Both the position numbers and the translations under genes were made by a program. Positions 6,945 through 15,283 of a stretch of DNA of 64,000 nucleotides are shown here, one piece after another (positions within the stretch are counted from its first letter, which is position 1; every line of letters begins with the position of its first letter). Where the stretch lies: contig JALHRD010000003.1 of NCBI GenBank assembly GCA_022841625.1, positions 144,309 through 208,308 of the forward strand. The letters are read 5' to 3'. The stretch comes from Xanthobacteraceae bacterium. GTDB taxonomy: Bacteria; Pseudomonadota; Alphaproteobacteria; Rhizobiales; Xanthobacteraceae. The notes beneath the pieces were generated by a model that was not told the DNA's origin, made no database searches, and saw only the letters and a list, made by a program, of their open reading frames with translations.

Positions 6945-9281
6945 ATGGCCCGCTCTTCGAGCCAGCTGCCTCCGCGGCAAGATCCGGTCCGACTACGGGC
7001 CTCGGGTGAGCGCGCCCATCAGGCCAGTCCGCAAGTCATTGAAAAGACTGCAAGGCCCGAGCGACCGCCGCGGGCGCGGATGATGCGGCAATACGATCTG
7101 ATTGATCGGGTGCGCCGCTATAACCCCAACACCAATGAGCCACTGCTGAACCGCGCCTATGTCTACGCCATGAAGGCCCATGGTGAGCAAAGGCGGGCTT
7201 CCGGTGACCCGTACTTCTCCCATCCGCTCGAAGTTGCGGCGATCCTTACCGACCTGAAGTTGGACGACGCAACCATCGCGGCAGCCTTGTTGCACGACAC
7301 CATCGAGGATACCCACACAACCCGTGCCGAAATTGACCAGCTGTTTGGCGAGGATATCGGTGGATTGGTCGAGGGGCTGACCAAGCTCGCGAAGCTCGAC
7401 CTCGTCACCAAGGAGGCCAAGCAGGCAGAGAATCTGCGCAAGCTCCTGCTGGCGATCGCCGATGACGTGCGCGTCTTGCTGGTCAAACTCGCCGACCGCC
7501 TTCACAATATGCGCACGCTCAGCCACATGCCGCCGGAGGCCCGGCGGCGCATCGCCGAGGAGACCATCGACATCTATGCGCCGCTCGCCGGGCGCATGGG
7601 CATGCATGAATTGCGTGAAGAGCTTGAGGACCTGGCGTTTCGCGAACTCAATCCCGACGCTTATGCTGTGGTCAGTGAACGACTGGATGCTTTGGAGGGA
7701 CGCAACCTTGGCCTCGTCGGAGAGATCGAGCAGCAATTGACGCGCAAGCTCGCCGACCGTGGGATCGCGGCGGATGTTTCAGGGCGCCGTAAGCGCGCCT
7801 ATTCGATCTGGCGCAAGATGGAACGCAAGTCGGTCGGCTTTGAGCAGCTTTCCGACATTGTCGGTTTTCGCGTGATCGTGAAGACGGCGGCGGAGTGCTA
7901 CCAGGCGCTTGGGATCGTCCACACCACATGGCCGATGGTGCCGTCCCGCTTCAAGGATTACATCTCGACGCCCAAGCAGAACGACTACCGTTCGATCCAT
8001 ACCACGGTGATCGGGCCGGGCCAGCAACGCGCCGAGCTGCAAATTCGCACCGCCGACATGCACGACATCGCGGAATATGGCATTGCGGCGCACGCGCTAT
8101 ACAAGGATGACGCCGGTTCTCCAACCGAGATGTTGTCGCGGGAGTCGAGCGCCTATGCCTGGCTGCGGCGAACCATCGAACTCCTGGCGGAGGGTTCCAA
8201 TCCGGAAGAGTTCCTTGAGCATACCAAGCTCGAACTGTTCCACGATCAGGTGTTTTGTTTCACCCCGAAGGGCAAGCTGATTGCGATGCCGCGTTCGGCC
8301 AATGTCATTGATTTCGCCTATGCGGTGCATACCGACGTTGGCAACACCGCGATCGGCGCCAAGATCAATGGCAAGATCGCGCCCTTGATGTCGGAGCTCG
8401 CAAATGGCGACGAAGTCGAGATACTAACCTCCAAGGTACAAGCCGCTCCGCCGGCGGTTTGGGAATCTTTGGTCAAGACCGGCAAGGCGCGCGCGGCCAT
8501 TCGACGTGCAACCCGTGTCGCGGTACGCACGCAATATGCCGGGCTCGGCCGCCGCATTGTCGAGCGGTTGTGCCAGCGCGCGAAAGTCATCTATTCGGAC
8601 GATCAGCTTCAGGGCGCGCTGCCGCGTCTGGCGCGCGCGTCGCTTGACGATGTGTTCTCTGCGGTTGGTCGCGGCGAGATGCGGGCGGCGGACGTGGCGC
8701 GTGCGATGTATCCCGACTACAAGGAGGAACGCGCGGCTGCCATTAAGCAGCAGCAGAAGCTTGACGGCGGCTGGTTCCGGTTCAAGCGCACACGGGGCGT
8801 TAAATATCAGGCGCCGGGTGGTGAAACGGGCGCGATTCCGATCCGGGGCATCAACAGCGATTTGCCGGTGCGATTTGCGCCCAACGGCGGCGCGGTGCCG
8901 GGCGATCGGATTGTCGGGATTCTGACGCCGGGCGAGGCGATCACCATCTATCCGATCCAGTCTTCCGCGTTGCGTGACTTCGAGGAAGCGCCGGAGCGCT
9001 GGATTGACCTGCGCTGGGATATGGACGAACGCGCGCCACAGCGTTTCCCCGCCCGCATCCTGATCAAGACCGTCAACGAACCCGGCAGCCTGGCGCAGGT
9101 CGCGCAGGTGATCGCCGATCACGACGGCAATATCGACAACATCCGTATGGAGCGGCAGGCGCCCGATTTCACCTCGGTGACCATCGATTTGGAGGTCTAT
9201 GACCTCAAGCACCTGACGTCCATTATTGCGCAGTTGCGCGCCAAACCGGTGGTGGCGGCCGCCGAGCGTGTGAACGCGTGA
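6945..9281 (+). CDS. Bifunctional (p)ppGpp synthetase/hydrolase (RSH)
   Basis: This 778-residue RelA/SpoT-type enzyme makes and degrades the stringent-response alarmone. Both catalytic halves look intact. The HD hydrolase has HPLEVA near 92 and HDTIEDT near 118, then KLADRLHNMRTL. The synthetase shows RRKRAYSIWRKM near 280, DIVGFRVIV, and DYRSIHTTVIGP with ELQIRT. A TGS domain follows at about 440-510 and an ACT domain at about 705-778. Codon 46 (ATG 7080, MMRQYDLIDRV) is where homologues usually begin and is an alternative start; neither site has a clear Shine-Dalgarno sequence. The neighbouring rpoZ fits. Confidence 0.95.
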   Translation: MARSSSQLPPRQDPVRLRASGERAHQASPQVIEKTARPERPPRARMMRQYDLIDRVRRYNPNTNEPLLNRAYVYAMKAHGEQRRASGDPYFSHPLEVAAILTDLKLDDATIAAALLHDTIEDTHTTRAEIDQLFGEDIGGLVEGLTKLAKLDLVTKEAKQAENLRKLLLAIADDVRVLLVKLADRLHNMRTLSHMPPEARRRIAEETIDIYAPLAGRMGMHELREELEDLAFRELNPDAYAVVSERLDALEGRNLGLVGEIEQQLTRKLADRGIAADVSGRRKRAYSIWRKMERKSVGFEQLSDIVGFRVIVKTAAECYQALGIVHTTWPMVPSRFKDYISTPKQNDYRSIHTTVIGPGQQRAELQIRTADMHDIAEYGIAAHALYKDDAGSPTEMLSRESSAYAWLRRTIELLAEGSNPEEFLEHTKLELFHDQVFCFTPKGKLIAMPRSANVIDFAYAVHTDVGNTAIGAKINGKIAPLMSELANGDEVEILTSKVQAAPPAVWESLVKTGKARAAIRRATRVAVRTQYAGLGRRIVERLCQRAKVIYSDDQLQGALPRLARASLDDVFSAVGRGEMRAADVARAMYPDYKEERAAAIKQQQKLDGGWFRFKRTRGVKYQAPGGETGAIPIRGINSDLPVRFAPNGGAVPGDRIVGILTPGEAITIYPIQSSALRDFEEAPERWIDLRWDMDERAPQRFPARILIKTVNEPGSLAQVAQVIADHDGNIDNIRMERQAPDFTSVTIDLEVYDLKHLTSIIAQLRAKPVVAAAERVNA

Positions 9282-9376
9282 CGCTATTCCGGGCAATGCA
9301 GTTGGTGGGCGTCATGCCGAATGATGGTCGTTCGGCTAGTGACGCCGGCAGGGAATAAAACCCTTGAGGAAATCTC

Positions 9377-9613
9377 ATGTCGGACTGTCTTCATTGTGAC
9401 ATTAATGAATTGGTCGCAAAATACGCGGATCGCGCCGATGGCGACGCATCCGAATTGGCTGCGCGGATGGCGGAGAGTCTTGTGGACCTGATCCTGATGG
9501 CGCCGGATTCCGACCGCGCCACGCTGCTGGCCGACGTGATCGCCGTGCTCGGTCAATTGTACTTGGAGAAAAGCGGCGTGGTTGAGCCGGGTGACTCGAC
9601 AGCGAAGCATTAG
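9377..9613 (+). CDS. Small conserved hypothetical protein
   Basis: This 78-residue protein starts MSDCLHCDINELVAKYAD and is mostly helical and acidic, with no signal peptide or membrane segment. CLHC gives a CxxC pair at residues 4-7, but no second pair completes a zinc ribbon. GAGGAAATCTC before the ATG is a good ribosome-binding site. It sits 95 bases after the RSH gene and 15 bases before pdxJ, so it is probably translated in the same transcript. Homologues seem limited to related alphaproteobacteria (from memory). Function unknown. Confidence 0.7.
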   Translation: MSDCLHCDINELVAKYADRADGDASELAARMAESLVDLILMAPDSDRATLLADVIAVLGQLYLEKSGVVEPGDSTAKH

Positions 9614-9628
9614 GGCGCGGTCAGGCCA

Positions 9629-10381
9629 ATGTCTTCTCATCTCCGCCTTGGCGTCAATGTCGATCATGTTGCGACCATTCGCAATGCGCGCGGTGGTCGC
9701 CATCCCGATCCCGTGCGGGCGGCAAAGCTTGCGATTGAGGCTGGCGCCGATGGGATTACCGCTCATTTGCGCGAGGACCGCCGGCATATCATGGACGATG
9801 ACATTGCGCGCCTGAAGGCGGAGATCGGCAAGCCGCTCAATTTCGAAATGGCGATCACCGACGAGATGGTCGCAATCGCCGTTAAAACCAAGCCGCATGC
9901 TGTCTGTCTGGTGCCGGAACGGCGCACCGAGCGCACCACCGAAGGTGGGCTTGATGCGGCCGAATCGCGCGACCAACTGGCGCCGGCGGTGGCCCGGCTT
10001 CGTGACGCGGGTATCCGGGTTTCATTGTTTATCGTGGCCGATCCCCATCAGATCGAGGCCGCCGTGGCGGTTGGCGCGCCGGTGATCGAAATCCATACCG
10101 GCGCGTGGTGTGATGCGCTCGCCGCGGGTGGCGTGGCCGCGCAAGCGGAGTGGAAGCGAATACAGGAGGGTGCGCGGCTCGCGCGGCGACTCGGCCTTGA
10201 AGTTCATGCCGGACACGGACTCGATTACACAAGCGCGGAAATAATCGCGGCGCTGCCGGACATCGTGGAGCTGAACATCGGGCATTTTCTGGTCGGAGCG
10301 GCGGTTTATGACGGGCTCAGACATACCGTGCGGGAGATGCGCGCGGCCATGGACCGCGGCCGGGCGATGGTAACGCAATGA
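9629..10381 (+). CDS. pdxJ: Pyridoxine 5'-phosphate synthase
   Basis: This 250-residue TIM-barrel enzyme joins 1-deoxyxylulose 5-phosphate and 3-amino-1-hydroxyacetone phosphate to make pyridoxine phosphate in the DXP-dependent vitamin B6 pathway. The N-terminal [19 protein letters not shown] and HLREDRRHI are diagnostic. [12 protein letters not shown] and [10 protein letters not shown] follow near the C-terminus. Its stop overlaps the acpS start (ATGA at 10378-10381), so the two are translationally coupled. Confidence 0.97.
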   Translation: MSSHLRLGVNVDHVATIRNARGGRHPDPVRAAKLAIEAGADGITAHLREDRRHIMDDDIARLKAEIGKPLNFEMAITDEMVAIAVKTKPHAVCLVPERRTERTTEGGLDAAESRDQLAPAVARLRDAGIRVSLFIVADPHQIEAAVAVGAPVIEIHTGAWCDALAAGGVAAQAEWKRIQEGARLARRLGLEVHAGHGLDYTSAEIIAALPDIVELNIGHFLVGAAVYDGLRHTVREMRAAMDRGRAMVTQ

Positions 10382-10782
10382 TCCTTGGTGTCGGTTCCGA
10401 CCTTGTCGACGTGCGCCGCATCGAGCGCGTTATTGCGCGCCATGGCGACCGCTTCATTTTACGGATTTTCACCGAGGTCGAGCGGGCCAAGGCGGACCGC
10501 CGTGTGAGCCGGGTTGAGACTTATGCCAAGCGCTTTGCCGCCAAGGAGGCCTGCGCCAAGGCGCTCGGCACGGGCTTTCGCAGAGGCGTGTTCTGGCGGG
10601 ACCTTGGTGTGGTCAATTTGCCGTCGGGCCAGCCGACCATGAAACTCACAGGTGGCGCACTGGAGCGGTTACGCGCCATCACGCCGCCTGGTCATGAGGT
10701 GCGCATTGACCTTACGATTACCGACGAAGGTCCAATGGCGCAGGCGCTGGTTATCATTTCGGCGCTCCCGACGGCGTCGTGA
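10378..10782 (+). CDS. acpS: Holo-[acyl-carrier-protein] synthase
   Basis: This 134-residue enzyme moves 4'-phosphopantetheine from CoA to acyl carrier protein. [15 protein letters not shown] carries the metal-binding Asp of the first motif, and [17 protein letters not shown] carries the metal-binding Glu and Lys of the second. Length is normal. The pdxJ-acpS-lepB-rnc-era-recO order is a conserved alphaproteobacterial arrangement. The gap of 189 bases to lepB suggests a separate promoter there. Confidence 0.95.
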   Translation: MILGVGSDLVDVRRIERVIARHGDRFILRIFTEVERAKADRRVSRVETYAKRFAAKEACAKALGTGFRRGVFWRDLGVVNLPSGQPTMKLTGGALERLRAITPPGHEVRIDLTITDEGPMAQALVIISALPTAS

Positions 10783-10971
10783 TGCTGCCGGCTGGACGGC
10801 CTTGCACATTGCGCTTACGCGACCGCGAAAGACCTTTTAACTGGCTGATAATAAAAGGAAAATAGTGCTATCGCGCGCGGAGTCGAATTTCACAAGCCTT
10901 GATTGCGCCCCGCCCTATCAGGGGCTAGAAGCTTCCGGGGACGCGCGCAACAGCGATAAAATGAGAAAGAA

Positions 10972-11724
10972 ATGAGCGTGACGACAGGCGCAAAGCGAAA
11001 AGAGGGTGGCCTCGCCGAGACCGCGCGCGTAATCTTTCATGCGCTGATCATAGCGCTCATCATTCGCACGCTCCTGTTCCAGCCGTTCAATATCCCGTCC
11101 GGCTCGATGAAGGAGACCTTGCTGGTTGGCGACTATCTGTTCGTCTCGAAATACACCTACGGCTACAGCCGTTATTCGATCCCGTTCTCGCCATCGCTGT
11201 TCTCCGGCCGGATCTGGTCCGGCAATCCGGAGCGCGGCGATGTCGTGGTGTTCCGGCTGCCGCGCGACGATGCCACCGACTACATCAAACGCGTCATTGG
11301 ATTACCGGGCGACCGCATTCAGATGATCAGCGGCCTGCTGCACATCAATGGCGCGCCGGTCAAGCGCGAGCGCGTTGAGGACTTCATCGAAAATGAGGAA
11401 GGCCGAACCATACGCGTCAAACGCTGGCGGGAGACGCTGCCGAGCGGTGTCAGCTATACAACGCTCGATCTTATGGACAATGGCTTTCAGGACGACACCC
11501 CGATCTTTGTAGTGCCGCCGGATCACTACTTCATGATGGGCGATAATCGCGACAACTCCACGGATAGTCGCTTTCTCAATCAAGTCGGCTATGTTCCGTT
11601 TCAGAACATTGTCGGCAAGGCCCAGCTGATTTTCTTCTCGATTCATGAGGGTGAGCGCGCCTGGGAATTGTGGCGTTGGCCGTGGTCCGTGCGTTGGGGT
11701 CGGCTGTTCTCGTTGGTGCGATGA
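10972..11724 (+). CDS. lepB: Signal peptidase I
   Basis: This 250-residue inner-membrane serine protease removes Sec and Tat signal peptides. One N-terminal membrane segment (ARVIFHALIIALIIRTLLF) is followed by PSGSMKETLLVGD with the catalytic Ser. TDYIKRVIGLPGD carries the general-base Lys, and MMGDNRDNSTDSR closes the conserved boxes. Only one N-terminal membrane helix is present, as in most alphaproteobacteria. Its TGA overlaps the rnc start (ATGA). Confidence 0.96.
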   Translation: MSVTTGAKRKEGGLAETARVIFHALIIALIIRTLLFQPFNIPSGSMKETLLVGDYLFVSKYTYGYSRYSIPFSPSLFSGRIWSGNPERGDVVVFRLPRDDATDYIKRVIGLPGDRIQMISGLLHINGAPVKRERVEDFIENEEGRTIRVKRWRETLPSGVSYTTLDLMDNGFQDDTPIFVVPPDHYFMMGDNRDNSTDSRFLNQVGYVPFQNIVGKAQLIFFSIHEGERAWELWRWPWSVRWGRLFSLVR

Positions 11725-12542
11725 GCGGCAAGAAAAAATCAAAGCGCGCCGCGAATTCTTCGCCAGTAGCCAGCTCGACCGCAGAAGACCCAGTCGATGT
11801 CGTAACGGCACCCGAGGCAAAGCCGAAGCGCCGCCGGCGCAAGACGCCGCCGGCGGCCTTTGAAGAGCGCATCGGCTACCAGTTCAAGGACGGCGCGCTG
11901 CTTGAGCAAGCGCTGACCCATATCTCTGCGCTCACTGGTCAGCGCAATCGTTCCGGCAGCTATCAGCGGCTTGAGTTTCTCGGTGACCATGTGCTCGGCT
12001 TGGTCATTTCCGACATGCTGTACCGCGCGTTTCCGAAGGCCGACGAAGGCGAGATGTCGCGCCGGCTGGCCGATCTCGTTCGCAAGGAGGCATGCGCCGA
12101 CGTTGCGCGCGCGATCGAGCTTGGCGCTGCCATCAGGCTCGGCGCATCGGAAAGCAACGCTGGCGGCCGCAACCGAACCGCCATCTTGGCCGACGTTTGC
12201 GAAGCATTGATTGGTGCGGTGTTCATCGACGGTGGTTACGGTGCGGCCTCCGACATGATCGGGCGGCTCTGGGAGCAGCGCATGCGAACGCCGGCGCGGC
12301 CGTTGCGCGATGCCAAGACCATTCTTCAGGAGTGGGCGCAGGCGCGCGGCCTGCCAACGCCGGCTTACCGTGAGATCGAACGCAAGGGCCCGGCTCACAG
12401 TCCGGAATTCCTGGTGACGGTGGAATTGCCAAGTCGCCCGCCGGCTGAAGGCATGGGGCGCTCCAAGCGCGCCGCCGAGCAAGCTGCCGCAGCCGTTATG
12501 CTGACCCGCGAAGGCGTCAAGGCGGAACGCTTCGATGGTTGA
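11721..12542 (+). CDS. rnc: Ribonuclease III
   Basis: This 273-residue endonuclease cuts double-stranded RNA in rRNA and mRNA processing. An extra basic N-terminus of about 45 residues (KPKRRRRK) precedes the RNase III domain. The signature appears as RLEFLGDHVLGL, with the second metal site in DVCEALIGAVFIDGGY. A dsRNA-binding domain fills roughly 195-265. The start at 11721 overlaps the lepB stop by 4 bases; an upstream in-frame start at 11670 would overlap lepB much more. The long charged N-terminal extension is unlike E. coli Rnc. Confidence 0.95.
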   Translation: MSGKKKSKRAANSSPVASSTAEDPVDVVTAPEAKPKRRRRKTPPAAFEERIGYQFKDGALLEQALTHISALTGQRNRSGSYQRLEFLGDHVLGLVISDMLYRAFPKADEGEMSRRLADLVRKEACADVARAIELGAAIRLGASESNAGGRNRTAILADVCEALIGAVFIDGGYGAASDMIGRLWEQRMRTPARPLRDAKTILQEWAQARGLPTPAYREIERKGPAHSPEFLVTVELPSRPPAEGMGRSKRAAEQAAAAVMLTREGVKAERFDG

Positions 12543-13440
12543 GCCGGGTAAACGCTGTGGTTTTGTCGCGCTCATTGGCGCGCCCAATGTCGGTAAATCG
12601 ACGCTGCTCAATGCGCTGGTCGGCACCAAGGTCGCAATTGTGTCGCACAAGGTGCAAACCACACGCGCGCTGGTGCGCGGCATCGCGATGGAAGGCCGGG
12701 CACAACTGATTTTTGTAGACACCCCCGGCATCTTTGCGCCGAAGCGCCGGCTCGATCGTGCCATGGTCACCGGCGCCTGGGCGGGTGCGCACGACGCCGA
12801 TATCGTCGGAGTGCTGGTCGACGCCAAACGCGGGATCGATGAGGAGGCTGGCGCCATTGTTGCGCGGCTTGGGGACGTGAAACGCCCTTGTGTTCTGATC
12901 CTCAACAAGATCGATCTGGTGGACAAGCTCTCGCTGCTGCATTTGACGGATGAACTGAGTAAGCGCGCTGCATGGCAGGCGACGTTTATGATCTCGGCGC
13001 TCAGTGGCGACGGCGTTGCGGATTTGCGGTGCTGGCTGGCGGGGCGGGTGCCGGAAGGGCCTTGGCACTATCCTGAGGATCAGGTCAGCGTCGCGCCGAT
13101 GCGTCAGCTTGCGGCTGAAATTACCCGGGAAAAGCTTTATGAGCGGTTGCATCAGGAACTGCCGTATCAGTCGACGGTAGAAACCGAGGTTTGGAAAGAA
13201 TTGCGCGGCGGTGCGGTGCGAATCGAGCAGACGATCTATGTTGAGCGCGATAGCCAGCGCAAGATCGTGATTGGCAAGGGCGGCGCGACAATCAAGGCGA
13301 TCGGCGCCGAGGCGCGGCGTGAAATCGCGCTGGCAGTCGAGCATCCCGTGCACTTGTTTCTGTTCGTTAAAGTGCGTGCCGGTTGGGGCGACGATCCGGC
13401 ACGGTACCGCGAAATGGGGCTCGAGTTTCCAAGAGAATAG
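12535..13440 (+). CDS. era: GTPase Era
   Basis: This 301-residue GTPase binds 16S rRNA and matures the 30S subunit. The G motifs are GAPNVGKST (G1), DTPGIF (G3) and NKID (G4). A C-terminal KH domain shows [18 protein letters not shown]. It overlaps the end of rnc by 8 bases, so it is coupled to it. Length and order are typical. Confidence 0.97.
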   Translation: MVEPGKRCGFVALIGAPNVGKSTLLNALVGTKVAIVSHKVQTTRALVRGIAMEGRAQLIFVDTPGIFAPKRRLDRAMVTGAWAGAHDADIVGVLVDAKRGIDEEAGAIVARLGDVKRPCVLILNKIDLVDKLSLLHLTDELSKRAAWQATFMISALSGDGVADLRCWLAGRVPEGPWHYPEDQVSVAPMRQLAAEITREKLYERLHQELPYQSTVETEVWKELRGGAVRIEQTIYVERDSQRKIVIGKGGATIKAIGAEARREIALAVEHPVHLFLFVKVRAGWGDDPARYREMGLEFPRE

Positions 13441-13463
13441 GCCGCAAGAGAATAGCGACTGCG

Positions 13464-14198
13464 ATGCAATGGACCGATGAAGGCATCGTTCTCGGGGTCA
13501 AGCGTCACGGGGAGACGAGCAGCATCCTCGAACTGATGACGCGGGAGCATGGTCGGCATCTTGGGTTGGTCCGCGGTGGCGCGGGGCGCATGCTTCGGCC
13601 GGTGCTACAAGCCGGCAATCTGGTCAATGCGGTCTGGCGTGCGCGGCTCGACCAGCATCTCGGACAATTCGTCATCGAGGGCCTCAATCTACGCGTCGGT
13701 GCAATGTTGACACAGTCCCATGCCGTTTATGGGGTCACGCATCTTGCCGCGCTGTGTCGCCTATTGCCGGAGCGCGATCCTCATCCGGCCATTGTGCCGA
13801 TGGTGGAGGCAATCCTGGATCATATGAGTGACGTTGCGATCGTGGGCGCACTCACGGCGCAGTTTGAGCTACACCTGCTGACGGAACTTGGCTTTGGCCT
13901 CGAACTCGATTGCTGTGCGCTAACCGGCGCGCGGGAAGAGTTGATCTATGTTTCGCCGAAGTCGGGGCGGGCGGTATCGCGGACCGCGGGCGAGCCGTGG
14001 CGGGATCGGTTGCTCCGGCTGCCGCCGTTTCTCACCGAAGAGGACGCGGCCGACCCGTCGATGCGCGACATCGCCGACGGATTTGCTTTGACCGGCTATT
14101 TCCTGTTGCGGCGGGTGCTGGAACCGCGCGGCGCTGGATTCGCCGAGGCGCGCGACAGTTTCATTGCTACGCTGATAGCACGCGCGCCGACCGAGTGA
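13464..14198 (+). CDS. recO: DNA repair protein RecO
   Basis: This 244-residue protein of the RecFOR pathway loads RecA onto SSB-coated gaps. An N-terminal OB fold ([30 protein letters not shown]) is followed by a helical domain. The region of the usual zinc finger retains only CCALTG, so metal binding is probably lost. The start at 13464 is favoured because homologues begin with MxWxDEGIVL; an upstream in-frame start at 13383 overlaps era. It lies 23 bases after era. Confidence 0.93.
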   Translation: MQWTDEGIVLGVKRHGETSSILELMTREHGRHLGLVRGGAGRMLRPVLQAGNLVNAVWRARLDQHLGQFVIEGLNLRVGAMLTQSHAVYGVTHLAALCRLLPERDPHPAIVPMVEAILDHMSDVAIVGALTAQFELHLLTELGFGLELDCCALTGAREELIYVSPKSGRAVSRTAGEPWRDRLLRLPPFLTEEDAADPSMRDIADGFALTGYFLLRRVLEPRGAGFAEARDSFIATLIARAPTE

Positions 14199-14225
14199 CT
14201 CTGTCGGTCACGCGATGAAAGATTT

Positions 14226-14255
14226 CGGCGGACCTCCCGTAAGGAAGGCCCGCCG
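14226..14255. terminator. Bidirectional hairpin between recO and a convergent small gene
   Basis: CGGCGGACCTCCC, a GTAA loop and GGAAGGCCCGCCG form a strong stem with a few mismatches. On the minus strand it is followed by AAATCTTTC, so it could end the small minus-strand gene at 14305. It lies 27 bases past the recO stop and may serve both. Confidence 0.6.
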
Positions 14256-14304
14256 GTTATGACATGCTCCGACGCTTATTGGCTTGGCGACGGTGCAAGT
14301 GTGG

Positions 14305-14562
14305 TCAGTGACGATGGTAATGACGGTGCCGATGTGGGTGAACCACACGGGCACGCAGACAACCGTTGGCATGGCGCCAGCGGGTCGGGGCATGATGGCG
14401 CCAGCCCGGGCGGCAGTGGACCTGATCAACTGTTGTCATTTCTTCGGCCGCGCCCAGCAACTGCGCCGGTGTACCGAGAGTGATCGCGTTGGCACGATCG
14501 GCCAACGCGCCGGTCAGCAGCACCGCGGCAACCGTCGCAATGCTCAAGAATAGTTTACGCAT
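14305..14562 (-). CDS. Small exported protein, MRKLFLS paralogue 1
   Basis: This 85-residue protein begins MRKLFLSIATVAAVLLTGAL, a clear Sec signal peptide ending near RANA. The mature part is about 60 residues with VHCRPGWRHH and a His/Arg-rich end (HPHRHRHYHRH). AAGGAGACACCCAA stands before ATG 14562. It shares the start MRKLFLS and the pattern of short signal peptide plus His-rich tail with the neighbour at 14662, so they look like tandem paralogues. Metal binding is inferred from composition. No enzyme family is recognised. Confidence 0.65.
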   Translation of the reverse strand: MRKLFLSIATVAAVLLTGALADRANAITLGTPAQLLGAAEEMTTVDQVHCRPGWRHHAPTRWRHANGCLRARVVHPHRHRHYHRH

Positions 14563-14661
14563 TTGGGTGTCTCCTTGCGCGTTCACGTGGTCAATCGCCC
14601 CATGCTGGTAACATGCGCCGTCGATCCTTTCGGTTTGATGTCTGGCGCATTCAGTCGCGGT

Positions 14662-15015
14662 TCATCGGTGGTGTCTGTGATGGTGGTGATGCCGATGGTG
14701 GTGATGTCCATGGTGGTGATGTCCATGGTGGTGATGCCGATGGTGGTGATGGTGATGCCGATGGTGGTGATGCCAATGAGGCCGTGGATGGTGGTAGTAG
14801 TCGGGCTGCCACGCCCAGCCACAATGGCTGTGGCTGCTGCGCCAATGATGGTGGCAGCGCCAGACCCATCGCACATTGTCGATAATGCTAGCGTCGGCGA
14901 CGGCGGGTCGCATGGCCGAAGGCGCGCTGGCGACGGCGCTGGCGCTGGTCGGTATCGCTGTAGCGGCAACCAGGGTCACCGCTACAGCCGTCAGGCTTAG
15001 AAAGAGCTTGCGCAT
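14662..15015 (-). CDS. Exported poly-histidine protein, MRKLFLS paralogue 2
   Basis: This 117-residue protein has a signal peptide (MRKLFLSLTAVAVTLVAA, cleavage near SASA). A central segment holds WRCHHHW and HSHCGW, and the last 45 residues are almost only His with scattered Arg and Gly. About 37 of the 117 residues are His. AAGGAGGTACG before the ATG is a strong ribosome-binding site, which argues for real expression. A periplasmic or secreted metal (Zn, Ni, Cu) buffer is plausible by analogy with His-rich proteins but is not shown. The coding tandem repeat (CACCAT units) makes the region prone to slippage. Confidence 0.7.
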   Translation of the reverse strand: MRKLFLSLTAVAVTLVAATAIPTSASAVASAPSAMRPAVADASIIDNVRWVWRCHHHWRSSHSHCGWAWQPDYYHHPRPHWHHHHRHHHHHHRHHHHGHHHHGHHHHRHHHHHRHHR

Positions 15016-15283
15016 TTTTTCGTACCTCCTTGCGAGTCCAAGTCATGGAACAAGTCATGGAATCCGGGTCATGGATCGCCCCGTGACGCAAAACCTAAGC
15101 CATCGAACCTATCGCCTTGATGTCCGACGCATTTAGCCGCGGTTCACCACCATGGCGGGAGGGCGGCGGCATTGCGCGCCAGCAGTGGCAACAGCCGAAA
15201 AGCGGTTGTTTTCCCTCGGTGGCGCCGCTGGCCTCGTCCGCCTAAGGCTTGTTCCGGGCGTTTTGCCGCAGTAGGCAAACTGC

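Noticed and set aside
14563..15000. Plus-strand open frame rich in Met and Val over the His-rich gene
   Set aside because: It is the antisense reading of the CAC/CAT tandem repeat; it has no ribosome-binding site, whereas the minus-strand genes have strong ones and signal peptides.
14305..15015. Mammalian-like His-rich repeat contamination
   Set aside because: The genes have bacterial signal peptides, ribosome-binding sites and local codon use, so they belong to the genome.
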